Of a DNA stretch of 64,000 bases, positions 1 to 13,019 are shown in pieces; position 1 is the first letter of the stretch, and every line of letters starts with the position of its first letter. Below the pieces are notes generated by a model. It did not search any database. It saw nothing but the letters and a program-made list of their open reading frames with translations, and was not told the origin of the DNA. The DNA comes from Verticillium longisporum (lineage: Eukaryota > Ascomycota > Sordariomycetes > Glomerellales > Plectosphaerellaceae): NCBI GenBank assembly GCA_019188255.1, contig JAETXT010000003.1, positions 6,324,001 to 6,388,000 on the forward strand, read 5' to 3'. Position numbers and translations under genes: made by a program.

Positions 1-634
1 GGGAATTGAAGGGTCGAGGACCAAACGAACCGGAAAACGCACACGGGCTCGCCCCCAGTTGTGAATCGCCCCAGAGACAATCGTTGAAGGAAAAACGATG
101 CGAGCAACAAACTCCTATAAATCAAATCCTTTCGACCCAATCGGAAGGAGAGCAGAAACCCAAGCAGCATGCCAAACGCCTTGCAAAAGAGGGGAAGAGG
201 TGGGTATCGAGCAGAAGCAACGGTTCAACGTAGCCGTCGGGGGTGCAACTGTTCGTGTTTCGTCGTTGAGTGTTGTAGGGAGGCCGTGATCGAGTGACAT
301 GTCGTGTATAATCCCCTCTGTCTTTGGTGGTTTCGTTGCTTAGTCCATGGCGGGTCGTTGTTTAGAAAGGTACGGGACGAGATCGCCGCCGGCCTTGGGT
401 CTGGCCACTCGATGCTGCCATGAGGTCTTGAGTGATCCTGGGTGGGGCAGATGCCGAAAGCGACCTGTCGAAGCCTTCGAAGAGGAGAGAAAGCTGGGAT
501 GGCGGCGGCGCAAGGGTGTGGGAAGCAGATCTCCTTCGGAACGAGTTGAGAAACGCAGCCCAGCCCTCAAGCTTGAATTTGTCCAGCTTGGGAGAGTGCC
601 AGGAGGAGCAGCCCGTCACCAAAGACAGTACTTT
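1..634. other. Intergenic, no gene seen
   Basis: Only short overlapping open frames without recognisable domains occur on either strand. No RNA gene or repeat was recognised. The upstream part may be the flank of a gene outside the window. Confidence 0.5.
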
Positions 635-874
635 TCATCGGTAGTGGTGGGAGCTTCGAGATGATCGGCTGCTGTGGTAGCCCGAGTCGGAGTATGTGTA
701 TGGCGAGGACTGCTGCCGGGCGCTCTGCGTATGCGCACTGCAAGCGTAACCGACAAATATCGTCCGCTGCTGGATGCTGTGGCCGGGGCGTCCATAACCA
801 GCGCATCGGTCGACAGCGTGCTGGTAGTAGAGGCAACGGCATGCCGAGTACAGCTCAACCAATTGGTAACACAT
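635..874 (-). CDS. Small Cys-rich protein, conserved-looking, 79 aa
   Basis: This 79-codon frame starts at an ATG in good context (CACC before it). The open frame continues upstream without another convincing start. The first 48 residues look like a compact metal-binding or disulfide module, with Cys at 2, 12, 14, 24 and 45 and His at 19, 32 and 48, and many Tyr. The motif CRCLYYQH near residues 12-19 resembles a family of small uncharacterised proteins of filamentous ascomycetes as I remember it. The tail from about residue 50 is Ser/Tyr/His-rich and looks disordered. No signal peptide or membrane segment is visible. The function is unknown. The gene stands alone at the edge of a long gene-poor stretch. 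Confidence 0.65.
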   Translation of the reverse strand: MCYQLVELYSACRCLYYQHAVDRCAGYGRPGHSIQQRTIFVGYACSAHTQSARQQSSPYTYSDSGYHSSRSSRSSHHYR

Positions 875-3800
875 GGTGATGTCTGGAACTTGAGGACACA
901 AATTCGAGTGACAGAGTAATCTCTGGAGGCTTTGTAGGGTGCTGTGGAAAGAGGAGGAGAGCCTTCGCTGGATTAATTGGGAAGACGAGCGATGGTATGG
1001 GCTGCGTACACCGAGGGATGGTGGTTGTGGATGAAAGTGAACGGAAAGGAAACCAGAAAGGAAAGAGATATGCTTTTGAGTGATGTGATGCGAGAGGCAA
1101 GACAACAGGCAGATATGGGACCAGGAAGGCATCGCAGCCTTATAGACCTGGCAGCCTGGTATGAATGGTGGCTCGTCATACTTGGGACGAGTGTGGTTCG
1201 GGGCCTGTCAAGGCAGCAGTGACCCTGGGCGCGGCAGCGGCATGCGATACCATCTGACTGAGATCCAGTGACTGGGACTAGGTGACCAGGAAGCAGTGCC
1301 CGCGTCTGAGCTGCATACCGTCTGCCGCGCAAGGTACCTGGATGACATGATGGCGCAGGACCTCCAGGAGGCTGCCTTGCCTCGCCCGGACTTGGGCTTG
1401 GGCATGGGCTTTGGAAGGGGGGGACCTACGATCGCTGAGGCTAAGGCGCAGCAGCAGCGGTAGCGGCGACGAAGAAGGAACAGAAGGTGAGAAATTGAGG
1501 CCATGGGGTGTGGATAACAGTACAGAGGGCTGGGTTGGAGGGGCGTGTCACGCCTGTGGGTAGGTACGGTAGGGGGGTGGAGATCAACCACTGGGGGGCA
1601 GCAGGAGCGTGTGTGTGGTGGTACCGATGTCTTGTAAGTAAGTGCCCACGGTTCGGCCAGACGAGTCACCCATGGATTTTTGGGGGCCAATTTTGGAAAA
1701 TGGAAATTACCCTGGCCGACCCCCAGAACACGCCAGGATGATCGCCATTCGCCGACGAGCTGCAGCAGGGCTGACGCGATGCGATGTGATGCGATGCTGT
1801 GTGCCTGGAGCCTGGGGTCTGGGACGCTTTCAACGTGTGGACGTGGTACGAAGACGACTGGAATAGGTAGATGTGCAGAGACGGACGCTCAGTCAGCCAG
1901 TCGTTATTCCTAATCTGAGGCAGTAACGGTGCGGGCACTGCTTTGGCTGTGTTGCTTGGTGCTCCGGATAGCTCGAGGTTCCATCGAGATCCCATCGCAC
2001 GCCGGCGACTCGGAGGAACGAGGATACGGCGGCGAGCGGGTTATTACCCAACTTGGTTGCAACGATTCCAACTTGATAGTGATGGGGGCATCTGTCAGGA
2101 GCTCTCTTCTCCATCGTTCAATCGCGCATATGGTGCAGCCATGTAGGGGCCCCAGGATGGCAGGGCCCCAAAATGGAAAAGCGCCTGCAGCCGACAGTGG
2201 GCTCATGTGGTCAGAGCATGTCCGCTAGAGCCAGAACGGTGAGCCTGCTCCGATAGGGTTCTAAAAACGGCGGCTGCTGCTGCAATGCTGTGTAGTATGG
2301 ACATGATGGATTTTCGGAAGCAGTCTGCAGGCATCGGCAGCATGCTCGCAGACGGCGGGCACACCAAGAAATTGAGCAGGCAAGGTTCGTCCATCAGAAT
2401 TTCATGCCGAGCTCCCGCCCAATTGGGGCATGCTTGTCGTACAAGTGCGAGCTGCAGTTTCGGTATTCGAAGCCCATGCCATGATCCCAGCCGGCTTCCG
2501 CTGGGACGAAGGTCGATGGCGGGCCTGCATAGGTGGCATGTGTTCTCATCTGATCAGAACGCTTCGTTCCAGCCAGACTTGCTGTCAACGTTTGCTTGAG
2601 CACCAAGTGTTCGCGGTGGCTGTCCGACCTGACGAGACGCCGTGCGCGACTGTTGAGATCAAAGAAGACGAAGACAGATATCGAGAGGGCAACCCTAAGC
2701 AGCAGGCTCCGTTACTGGTCACTCACTGCTCGCCTTACCTAAGGCGGGAGGCACGGTAAGGTAGGTAAGGTGAGGTGAGGTGGATAGGTCCCTGTAGTTT
2801 GGTTTCTCTTCAACGGGGGATGTTGGCTGGCCATTCATGCAGTCCATTGGTCGCAGTACGGTCCCCCACCATGACAACTCGCAGCACGATCAATTGCGTT
2901 TCGCGACGCCAGGTCGTTGCCTGAGATGAAGCCAAGCTTCTCTGTTCTTGACCATCTTGTCAAAAGGAGGAAGCTGCATCGAGAACGATCTCATCGAAGG
3001 GAACACGCCGTATGATAACCAATGCGGGACGATAGGCGAATTAAGACAAGGGCGGGTTCGGGCTTGCCTTCCATCAGGCTTTGCCCTGCTTCAAAGGATA
3101 GTGGTAAACGGAGTTGAGAAAGGTACAAACCGATACCAACATTTCGGTGAGTACTTGACAGTGTAGGTGGGTATTCTGCGGCTTGCGGCAACACGACCGT
3201 CGTTGTCGACCGAAAGACTTTTTTCATTCTGGATTGACGATATCCCATGAAACCCCGGGCGCGAGGCCTCACAATTGAGCTGAAGAGGTCATGTCTGGGG
3301 TGCCATGCAATGGAGTGTAGAAAACAGGCATGGTGCAGGAGCTTAAGCAGAGCGTTCCTGGATGGGCCAGGTAAAGTTGAGGCCCTCGACCTAAGGAACC
3401 CCACCTGACTTTGCCTGATGGCGACAGGACTGATTCCTGATTCACGTGCTGCAGCTGTTCCTTCTTCGCTGGGACCCGCCCGCCCGCCCACCTGCCTGCC
3501 TGCCTGGAGCTCCCCTCCCTGATGCATCATGTCCTTTCCGAGGCGGGTTTTCCACTGTACCCAGGAAGCGGCCACCATGCAGGTGTTGAACATGTTACAG
3601 GTGCTGCAGGGGTGTGGCCGTTTACGGCGCCTTTCAGGGCAGGCACAACTGTATGATCATCGACTGCCTGCTGCCTGCTGCCTGGATATCAGCGTTCCCT
3701 CCTTCAAAGGTGAGGTACTTGCAGATTGCATGCTAAAATAATACAGCACTAGACAATCGACCCGTTAGCGATGACTTTGGCCTCTGTACTTCTGTGCCTC

Positions 3801-6800
3801 TGCACCGGCATCTGCACCTCTTCTGTCAGCATCCTACCCAGACTATTCACACCCCCTTCCCTCCTCTCCCAATGACTCGAGCCAACGGCTTGGTCCACGG
3901 ATGCATCGCGAGCATTCTACTTCGGTGTCCATGTCCCGACGAATCAGATGGCCAAATCCGTGCAGTTGGCACCTCATCACCCCGAGGGGCGGAGACGGAC
4001 CATTTCTCACAGCATCTTCCTCTGACATTGTTGCGGACCCGATCTGAGACCCAAGCAGACCGATCGCACAAGGACCAACAACAGCATCTACCGGCCACAC
4101 CATCCAGCCACTCATGCAGTGCAACCCTTCAAGCAGTCCCGGCAGCCTGTTGCCTCGACCACCAGGTCTTCATCGCACCGAACTCGAGCAGCCATCGAAA
4201 CATGTTGTCAATGGCGGTTGAGAGTCATCGGGACAAGAGAACGAGTCCCTTCCAGACCACACTTCGCCGGCGACAGCGGCCCACCCCGCCATTCTGTGTC
4301 CGTGTGACAGTAGCCTGCAGGCATGCCAACGTCAATCAGTCACCCTGTCACACATCTTGTTCGAATTCTATTTTTCGGTGTCGCTTAAGAAGGAGCCATG
4401 CTTAGGACAGGACATGGTAAAGCGCCTCAATCTCGGTCGACACCGATCAGTCGATATCATAAAACAAGACTTCGTACATCAACAGTACAGAGGCCGCGCT
4501 CATCAGCCTTGCCTAGCATACGAACCAATCACCACCAGACGCAGGGGTATTTCCGAGGCCTGCCCGAAGCCCTCTGGAACCGCAAGCGATTGGTCGGCGA
4601 GCGAGACATTGTCTTCGATCTGACCCTGATGTCATCGGGCACCCCATGATCCAGGGTCCCGCCACCCCTGTCACGGCTACACAGCCTCAAGCTTGACCGT
4701 CAGCAAGGGACGGCTTGTTCACAAACCGAACCATGTCGCTAGATCCTCGCTCTCCCGTCCTTTCCCCATCTGCCCCGTCCCCTCATCAGCCCGGAGTCGC
4801 CGGCCAGTCAGTGGAGAGACCCGTCTGCAGGTTTCCCCAAGTTTGCCCATGCCCGCGCCGGCCGCTCTGCTCATCTGATTGCCGCCTTCGTTTCGGGCCT
4901 ACCTCAAACCTCTAGGCAACAGCCAGTATCTGCCATTAGGATTTGATACAGCATCGCGTCTTGCTTCTTGATGTGGACAAGAAGCCTCATTGAGTGCCAA
5001 CTTTCCCTACTTAGAACCAGCTGCATGGTTTCCTCCAAAGGCCGCCAGAATCTGACAAGATATGCACCGGGAAGGAATCGGTCACCCACCCAGCCACACC
5101 CGCGGCTTCGGGTGCCCTCGTCGCTAAGGAACTGGCTGGTGCTGATCGTGCATGCTCTTGCTCGAAGGCAAAAACCTGTGGCTGAACCCAGCAATTGAGC
5201 CTCGTTGTTCTCATGTCGGCTGACGGACCTCCTTCACAGGTTGTGTTGCCTCCGGTGCTGAGCCTCACCACGTATAGACACAAGGCACACCCACTTCATA
5301 ACCATAGGACGTGGTCCATATGGTGAGAAGTCGATGGCCTTTACGCCACAGCGCCAAAATCATGGCGCCCTTTGTGAACTTACACTCTCCTGCACATACA
5401 CCACTCACGACATCCGGCGGCCTAGCTCAAGTTCTGCTGACTGCCTGTGGCCTGCATGATCAATCACCGCATGCCCCCTCCCCCTTGGACCAACGCTTAT
5501 TTTCTGAGCCCCATGTTGTACCTACCAGGATCTCCAGAGCGCAAACCACCTCTTGCCGAAGATGCATCGAGTCAAGGCCCGAGTGTGGAGGCGCCATGCC
5601 GCCAAGTGCCCCTGTATGCCATGCTAGGCAAGCATCCGTCTTACTTGCCTTGGTCTCCTCCACCCCCTGGGTTCCTATCATCTCCTCTGCTCGCGGCTGT
5701 TTCGCGTGGGAGCCCTCCCGTCAGACGCCAGTATCGACATGACGGCTAAGATAGGCGGGGGACTTCAGCCGCGGCTGTCGCTTAACTCGTCCTTACTCAT
5801 GACGACGTCCACCCCCCCATTTTTTGACGCAGGTCCAAATATTCGTACGTGAGATGGAGACGGACAAGACGTCAATAGTGGGGATATTCTAGCGTCATCA
5901 ATGTGTTGACAGCCCCGTACAGCCTAAGCAAGACGGGACAAGTTTAGAGGGTCCGTCTGTCCCGCAGTCCCTGCTTGCATAATCAGGATCGTAGTCTTGT
6001 CTGTGTTCCATGTCCTATGCTTCGGCATAGCATGTGATAGTACAAGCAGAAAAGACTTGCCCAAGATTGTGTGAGCAGTGTTTTGGCGAGGACACGTACT
6101 TGGAAGGGCACCGCCATTTGGTTATACGAAGCAGTCATCTCAGCCAGCCAGATCCTGTCACCAGTAAGGCAAAGAGTAATCGGAATGACAGGTGCTGAAC
6201 ATTTACCGTTCACCAGTCTTCTGCCTCTAACTCACTTGCCTTTTTCGCACCGTCATCCATCGACTCGCTCTTTACAAAACGTGTTCACCATCTTTTCCTT
6301 TTTTTACGACCAGGAAGGAAGAGTGTAGAACTCGTCAAGACCGGTGAAGATGACATGGACCATCGGCCCGATATGTTCGCCTGTCGAACGTGGCACGGCC
6401 GCTAGATGAGCCTCATCCCCTTTTGCTTTTCCAAGCCCACATGCCGTGCCACCGAGGGGGAGTTCTCATACGCCCCCCCCCCGTCCGGCAACACAAAGGG
6501 ATACCTGTCTCGCGGATCGGTGGACGGGTAAGGCTGAATGCCGCCTCGTTGGAAATATGAGCCCAACAAGGAAAAAAAAAACAGAGGGACGCTGATCTTT
6601 TCCGGATCGGAGCACATCGCCTGGTGCGACGGCCATGAATAGACCGAATCGGTACTCGACTGCGACGAGGAAGCGGTCGCAACGTGGACACGAGAGATGG
6701 TTCCAGAGCCGGCAGAGAGTCGCCATGCGCACGAGTGAACGACGGCAATCTCACGGCTACTCACTACACTCCTCATTCAATGGCTGGCTGCCAGCCAGCC

Positions 6801-7584
6801 GTATGGCTCCCACAGCTTCGTCCAAGATTAGCACGCACGGCAACGGAACACCTGCAGCGAAACGTCGCATCGATCCCCCCGTTTCCAGTCTTTGTCTTTT
6901 GAGAAAAAGGCATCAATGAACCTCATCGTCGCATTAGATAATGGTATACACAAAGCCCCTCTCCTTTCCTCCTTTATAGCAACGGCAGAATCCTCGCAAT
7001 CCTGAAGCTTCCCAGCGACCGTCCGTCAGACGGCCAGATGGTATGCTGCACCACCTTCCGAGAAAAGGGTCAGCCACACACATTCAACGTCCGAGACAAC
7101 CCACATATATATAGGCCCAACCGATGCAGAGGGAGAAAAGAAAATGGTATTGTAGAGAAGCATGAAGAAAGACAACGGAACCTCAGCAGGCAGGCAACAG
7201 CAGTGTGCCTCGGCCATTCATGCCATTCGCCACGCTCATCATCAACGGCGAGAGAAAGAAAAAAAAAAGTCGAAGGGGGGGGTATCGTTCCCTTCCCTTG
7301 CAGGAGGACCCCTGTCCTTCGTCCACTGCCCCTCTCCTCCATTTAGAGCGGCGACAGCATCGTAGTGTATCGTGGTTTATGGGTGATTCGTGAGAGTGCG
7401 TGGGTGTACAAGCCGTCTTGATTTGGAAATTCAATGGTGTTCATTATGGTTGCGGTAGTGCGAACCGCTTGTTTGTCTACTCCTGGCTCTTTCGAGTGGC
7501 CGTAGTCTGTCTCGAGTGTGTTCGCGTCGTTCCAGCGGTGCTGGAACCCCCTTCAGCCACGCCAAGCCATGCGAGAACCATGCT
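875..7584. other. 6.7-kb gene-poor stretch
   Basis: I see no supportable protein gene here. Open frames are short, overlap on both strands and encode low-complexity sequence. The right part holds the 3' flank of the kinase gene. Local features are GGTAAGGTAGG-type repeats near 2.73-2.79 kb, a CCTG/CCCG run near 3.47-3.51 kb and C- and A-homopolymers near 6.47-6.58 kb. It may hold regulatory DNA or non-coding transcripts that cannot be seen from sequence alone. Confidence 0.5.
2731..2786. repeat. AGGTAAGG-type simple repeat with small hairpin
   Basis: CGCCTT-ACCT-AAGGCG at 2731-2746 is a perfect 6-bp inverted repeat with a 4-nt loop. It is followed by tandem AGGTA/AGGTG units up to about 2786. 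Similar TACCT/AGGTA tokens recur in other spacers of this window. Confidence 0.6.
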
Positions 7585-10500
7585 CTATCTTCGCGTCATG
7601 GCTGCAGCAGCTCCAGCGGAGGCGAGATCCTGCTTGGCGCTGACACTCCTTCCCGCCGCCCTCGGCAGGTTGCTCGCGCCAGTCGATATGCTCCCCGTGC
7701 CGGTGCTCGTCCGCTTGATAGCTGCCACATGCACGGCGCCTGTAGCCCCAGAGGTTCGACGAACAGGGCCTGACACGGGCTTGTGCGGGCTGACACCAGT
7801 GGCCTCACGAGCTCGCAGCGTCGGTCCGCCTTTAATGCCGAGTCCAGGAGGCTCGGGAAGCGGCCTAGGGGCCGATGCCGTGTTGTGGCGCTTGGCCGGA
7901 GAGGCATCGCGCGCGGCTATCCGTGGGGCCGGTGCGGTAGCCTTCCTGCCCGTGATGAACTCGTGATAGACGGCGTCTTCAGGCTTCAAGCGACGGTCAG
8001 GATCCCACCGCAGACACCTTGTCAAAAAGTCGAGGAACGGTTCGTCGTCACACTTGATGGCTTGTTGCAGCGTCTTTGACGAAGGACGGCGTCTTCGGCC
8101 CTTAGAGGACACCGTGAGGCGAGGCTTGCCCATGGAGTCAAAGAACAACTTCTTCCTGGTGCTCTTCTCGATCAGGTGCTTCTCTGGTGGGCCAAACACT
8201 TCCATGATGCATGCCAGTTGTTCTTGCTCGTTCTCACCGGGGAAGATGGGAACACCAGTGTACAGCTCCGCCAGAATGCAGCCGACGCTCCACATGTCGA
8301 TGGGCATGCCGTATGTCATGCCGAGAATGACCTCGGGGATCGGTAGAAGCGCGACTGGATGTAGGTGTAGACCTTTTCGTTTTCGAAACAGCTGGAGCCG
8401 AAATCGATGACCTTGAGTTCCGTGTGGAGAGGGTGACGCAGTAGGATGTTCTCGGGCTTCAAGTCGCAGTGGATGACCTTGTGCTGCTTCAGCATGACCA
8501 GAGAGCTCAGCATCTGTTTGGTGAAGCGCCGGATCATCTTGAGAGAGAAGCCGCGGAAGGCATTGACCTTGATGAACTCATAGAGGTTCATGTCCAAGAG
8601 CTCGGTGGAGATGCAGAGGTGTCCTCGGAAGTAGAAGCTGTGTGTAAAGTTGACCATGCTGTGCTTGTTCTTGGGGTCCTTCACGCGAGTGTCAGTTTCA
8701 TGGTAATTCATTTCAACAGCCGGACGAGAAAGAAGAAGGCAGCTTACCCATTCGCGAAGCTTTTGCAGGATGTTAACTTCGACGAGGGCTTGTTGATGGA
8801 ACCTCTTCTTGTTGCGGATGATCTTGACGGCCACCAGAACACCCGTCTTGTGGTCAATACACCTGACGACCTGTCCAAAACTTCCCTTGCCAAGGATATC
8901 AATGATCTCGTACCGGAATGCGAGGTGGTCGCCAGGGACAATGGTGTAATCGCCCCGTTCGTCGTCATAGCCAAAGTTGGGCTTGTCGGACTGCAGGTCG
9001 CCCACCACTTTCTGCGCGTTCTGCGTCCCGCAAAAGTAAACGTCACTGTAGTCAATAATCTCACCCCGCTCATAGAGATTCAACATGGCTATCCTGATGG
9101 CCTCATGAGGCCCGACCCTCTCCTTGGGCGTGGCACGCTTCTTGAGCGCGTCAAGCGTCCGGGCGGCAATCTCAGTTTCCTTCCTCCTCGAGCCCATCTT
9201 TCGAATTTCCTCTTCTGCGATCAAATCGTCCTTGTCGAGATCTGCAGTCCATGGATCGTTGGCCCGCATGGTGGCGGCAGAAGCCTTGGGCCTGAGGATC
9301 TTCTGCATTACCGACGCATTGCGAGGCATTGGTTGGGTACGTTCTTTCGGCGCATCGCCGGACGTTTCCTTCCTAGGGGTGCTCGTGCCAGTCTGGGCCC
9401 AGTTGTCGCTCTTGGTCCGATCGTGCCCGAAAGTTTGCAGGCTAGATGCTGAGCTCTTCCGACGCCGGCTTTCGAGGTAGGTGCCAGTGGACTTGGGGGT
9501 TCCGACGTTGGGGCTCGACGTGTTGGCGATGCTGCTGAGGTTGCCGACAGTGGCAGAGATGGGAATCCGCGGCGGGGGCATGCTGTCTTGTCTCACGCTT
9601 GGCTCTGTCGGCTTGGCCGTCGTAGCTGCAGGTTGGGCGGTACCGTTCTTGGAGGCACTTCGCTTCCACGACAGACTGAGTTTCCGGCGGAGCGAGCTCA
9701 TGGAGGAAGGTGTGGGAGGTTCCTCGGGGTCGGAATTCGGTACGGGTGACTTGGGCTTGGCCTTGACTGGCTTTTGCGGGCGTGGGCCCGAAGGTTTGCG
9801 CTGGGGGCTCGCCTCAGGAATGGGTTCAGTGAGGTTGCCGATATCGCCCGTCTTTGGCCTCTTGATGAACGCAGCGTCGGGGTCGTTCTTGGGCACAGAC
9901 GATGACAGGAACGGCGACATGCTAGGCTTGCGACGAGTCGTCTTGGTCATGCCCATCAGAGACTCGGAAGAGCTTCCTCCATCCACACCGGACGCATTGT
10001 CGAGTCGGTTGTGATTCACGGTGCTACTGCTGCGAAGGTTCGGGAGATCAATCTTCTCGTCATTGTGGTTGCGAGAGAAGAAGCTGCTCTTCGAGGCTGT
10101 CATGGGCGTCGATGGCGTCTTGGCGAGGATGCGCGAGGGGGGAGGACTCAGATTCCTGTCAGAATGCCCTGCCTGCAGAGCCGCTACTTTAGCGGCAGTG
10201 GAAGGATTCAGAGGCCCGACCGTGATGGGCGGAAGGCGCATGCCCGGCGGATTCCTCTTGGTGACGGGTGGGTTCGCCTTTTTGTCTACCTCGACGGGCA
10301 CGGCAGCAGTCGATTTTCGTGTGCTGGCTTTCCGTCCCACCTTGTTCATGGGCTCCGGCGCAGGAGGAATAGAGAAGCTGCCAGTAGAGTTGCTATGAAT
10401 GCTGCTGGCATCGGCTGCCAGATTGGCCCTTCTCTTGTCCACGAAGGACATGTCGACCGTTGATTCTTTGGGGGACTCGTACGCTTTCGGGATGGCGGGG

Positions 10501-11794
10501 ACCGGGGGCACGTCTTCAGCATCCTCACCGGCGTTGTTGCCGTGAGAGTGCGACGTCAATGACTTGGGTGCTGGCAGGCGTGATGTAGACCCCGACTGTG
10601 GGATGCGTGGCTGGATCGAGCCAGTCGATGTCCTGACAGTGTTGAAGCTGTTCGATGAACCAATCGACAGGCCGGAGCTGTACGACTTTCTATTGATATC
10701 GGGCGTCGTTCGCGACGATGACGGTGTGGCCGAAGCCTTTCGGGGGATCATGGAGGGCGACCTCGAGTGCTCACGCGGCTCCAGAGGCGGCGGAGGGGGT
10801 GCATCGGCGATGTGGTTGAGGCTCTGAGGCTGATGCGTCGAGAGACGCTTCATTCGTCGCCGGGTGTCGGTAGGACTGATGGTCCGGGCGCCGAGGCCGG
10901 TAGCATGAGATGAGTGAGGCATGCCGGGCATGATGGAGGCACGCTTCTGGCTCGCCGTAGACTGCGCGGAGCCGGGGGCCATGCTTCCCCTCCCTGCGCC
11001 GCGGGGCGACCGTGGCGAGAAGGCGGCCGACAGACGGTTGTGTTCCGGTGTCATGATGTTTCCTGCGGTCAGGCTTGCCGAGTTTGTTCGAGGTAGCGGC
11101 GGCCCAATGGACCAGGCCTTGGCAGTGCGAACGTTCGTAAACGTACGAGTCGTGTCAAAGCCGCTGTTCATTGTTCCGTCAATCGAGGTGCGCGTCGAGT
11201 CGGCACTGCTGCCGGCGTTCGATATCAGGCTCGGTCGCCGCTTCTGGCCCGGCCGAGAGGCATAGTCTCCGTCCAGAATGCCGGGCCCGATCGATTTCCT
11301 GGGAGGTTTCGCAATGTTGCTGTTAGAGACGGGGGGGTAGTGGCTCTGTCGGCGGTTCCTCATGGCGGCGGGTGCCGTCGGTGCGTCGAGCACGCCACCG
11401 CCACCACCACCAGACGAGGCCGACATGGTGGATGAAATGCTCGTCTGCCGGGTCGACGTGCTGGGTCGCCTGAGTATGGAGCCGGAGCGCCCCGGTCGCG
11501 AGACGGGGGCGCGGTGCCAGCGGCACGGGGCGTGCTGGCACTGGGAAGAGCGGTGGGCGGTTTTGCAGCCATGGTGCCAGACACGAGGATGCTGCCCAGG
11601 CCGGTGGGTGACGGGAACTGGGACAGCTTGAAGACGGTGGACGCGGACCCGAGGCAGCTCTGGAGATCGTCAAAGCTCACAGAGGGCAAAAAGTCGTAGG
11701 CGGCCGTCGAATCTCCGCCGTCTTGAACAGAAGGCCCAGCCCCCCCACCAAACGCAAACAAGGGGTGGCCGTTGGTCGTCGAGGTGCTCAGCAT
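7585..11794 (-). CDS. pom1: Pom1-type DYRK family protein kinase; reading frame broken twice
   Basis: This is a cell-polarity and septation kinase of the CMGC/DYRK group. The N-terminal two thirds are disordered and rich in Ser, Pro and basic residues, as in fungal Pom1 proteins. The kinase domain shows the Gly loop GKGSFGQVV, the VAVKII lysine, HCDLKPEN, IDFGSS, the DYRK activation loop YTYIQSRFYRSP, and then EVILGMTYG and DMWSVGC. A 69-nt intron (8679-8747, GTAAGC...AAG) removes an in-frame insert and joins LREW to DPKNKH. Two one-base deficits break the frame. One is in the CCCC run between YRSP and EVILG (plus-strand GGGG at 8335-8338). The other lies between about 11430 and 11560, before GSILRRPSTST. 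The start is uncertain. ATG at 11792-11794 fits, but a splice acceptor near 11865 suggests a further 5' exon. Restored length would be near 1380 residues. The breaks are sequencing errors or real lesions. Confidence 0.85.
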
Positions 11795-13019
11795 CGGGGC
11801 GTCGACGCGTGGTTCTTGGAAAGAGTGCGGTTCGTTCGGATTCGAAAGGTCCCTGATACTGGAGCAGCACAAAAAAAAAGGAAGGGTCAGTCAAGGTTCA
11901 CGGGAAGGGGCAGCCGTCGATGCAGGCACGGAGGTTGAAAGGGGGGAGGGGGGCCTTGGCTTGTCGATGAAGGACGGACGTACTGTTTGGTCGGCGAGAA
12001 GCTGGCTGGTGTAGGTCCAGCCGGTGGTCTATACTCCTTGACCATGTGGATTGAGTGCCGCGCGGGGGAGGCAGAGCATGCGGGCGTGGGAAGGTTTCGT
12101 CGAGAAGGGTCGGAGGGAGGAGGTGGGAAGGGCGGTGCGACAGGCGGTATGGTATGGCGGGCGCCTGTACCAAACTCAGTCCTGTCAGGGAGCTGAGTGC
12201 ATCCGAAAGGCTAGCTCATTCCGAACACACGAGGATTGGAAACAGAGAGGCCGCCGTGTCGTGGGGATGGGACACGGGCGGTGTGTCTGTTCGAGAGTTG
12301 ATTGACAGTCGAAGTGTGAAGGTGGTCGGTCGTGGTTGTTTTGCGAAGTCGGGTCGAGCAAGAAAGGATAGCACTAGCTGGCTGGCGGGCAGACGGGCAG
12401 ACTGGAGGACGGCCTGGTTGCCGGCTGGTGCTTGTGCCTGTGCTGGGCTCAGGCTCGAGTTCAGGCTGTCAACGGGCGGCACACAAGGAGAGGATCCAGT
12501 CGAGCGGCAGGGGGGGCCTACATGGCCGGTGGCAGACGGCAGGTGGGAGGAACAGGTACCGTGGACCACCAAGAGGCCCAAGACAGAAGAGACAGACACA
12601 GACACGGGCGGTAGGTCAGGCGGTGGGGGGGAGGAGAGAGGCGTCTTGGGCGCCAGTGGACCTAGCGAGGTTGGTGCTGTGCTAGTGATGCGGTGCTTCT
12701 GTGCAGTTGCCATCAACAAGAGGTACCTCGGGCCACAAGGTACAGCCCCCTCCGCAACATGGTTGGTCCGGCTGGCAGACAGAAGCGTGCTGATGTGTGC
12801 CGACAGGCCGGGGTCCGACAAGTACCTCTGCCGTAGAAGCACCCACCCCACGGGAAGCCCTCTCGAAGCCCATCTCTTCCACCAAAGTACCTGAGCAACG
12901 CCAATCTCATTCCATTGCCCCATTCCCTGCAAGACCCCGTCGCACTATTCGGAGAATATCTCCTACAGAAGGGCCGTACAAGCACCAGAGCCAGCTGTCG
13001 GACGAAGTGAGACCTGAGC

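Noticed and set aside
2991..3593. 200-codon minus-strand frame in the gene-poor stretch
   Set aside because: The translation is irregular, without domain, signal or codon bias like the neighbours.
8469..9452. 327-codon open frame antisense to the Pom1-type kinase
   Set aside because: It overlaps conserved kinase motifs on the other strand and has no domain of its own.
12055..12894. 279-codon plus-strand frame between the kinase and the peroxin
   Set aside because: It is opposed by a 238-codon frame on the other strand. Both are low in complexity and lack introns or motifs.
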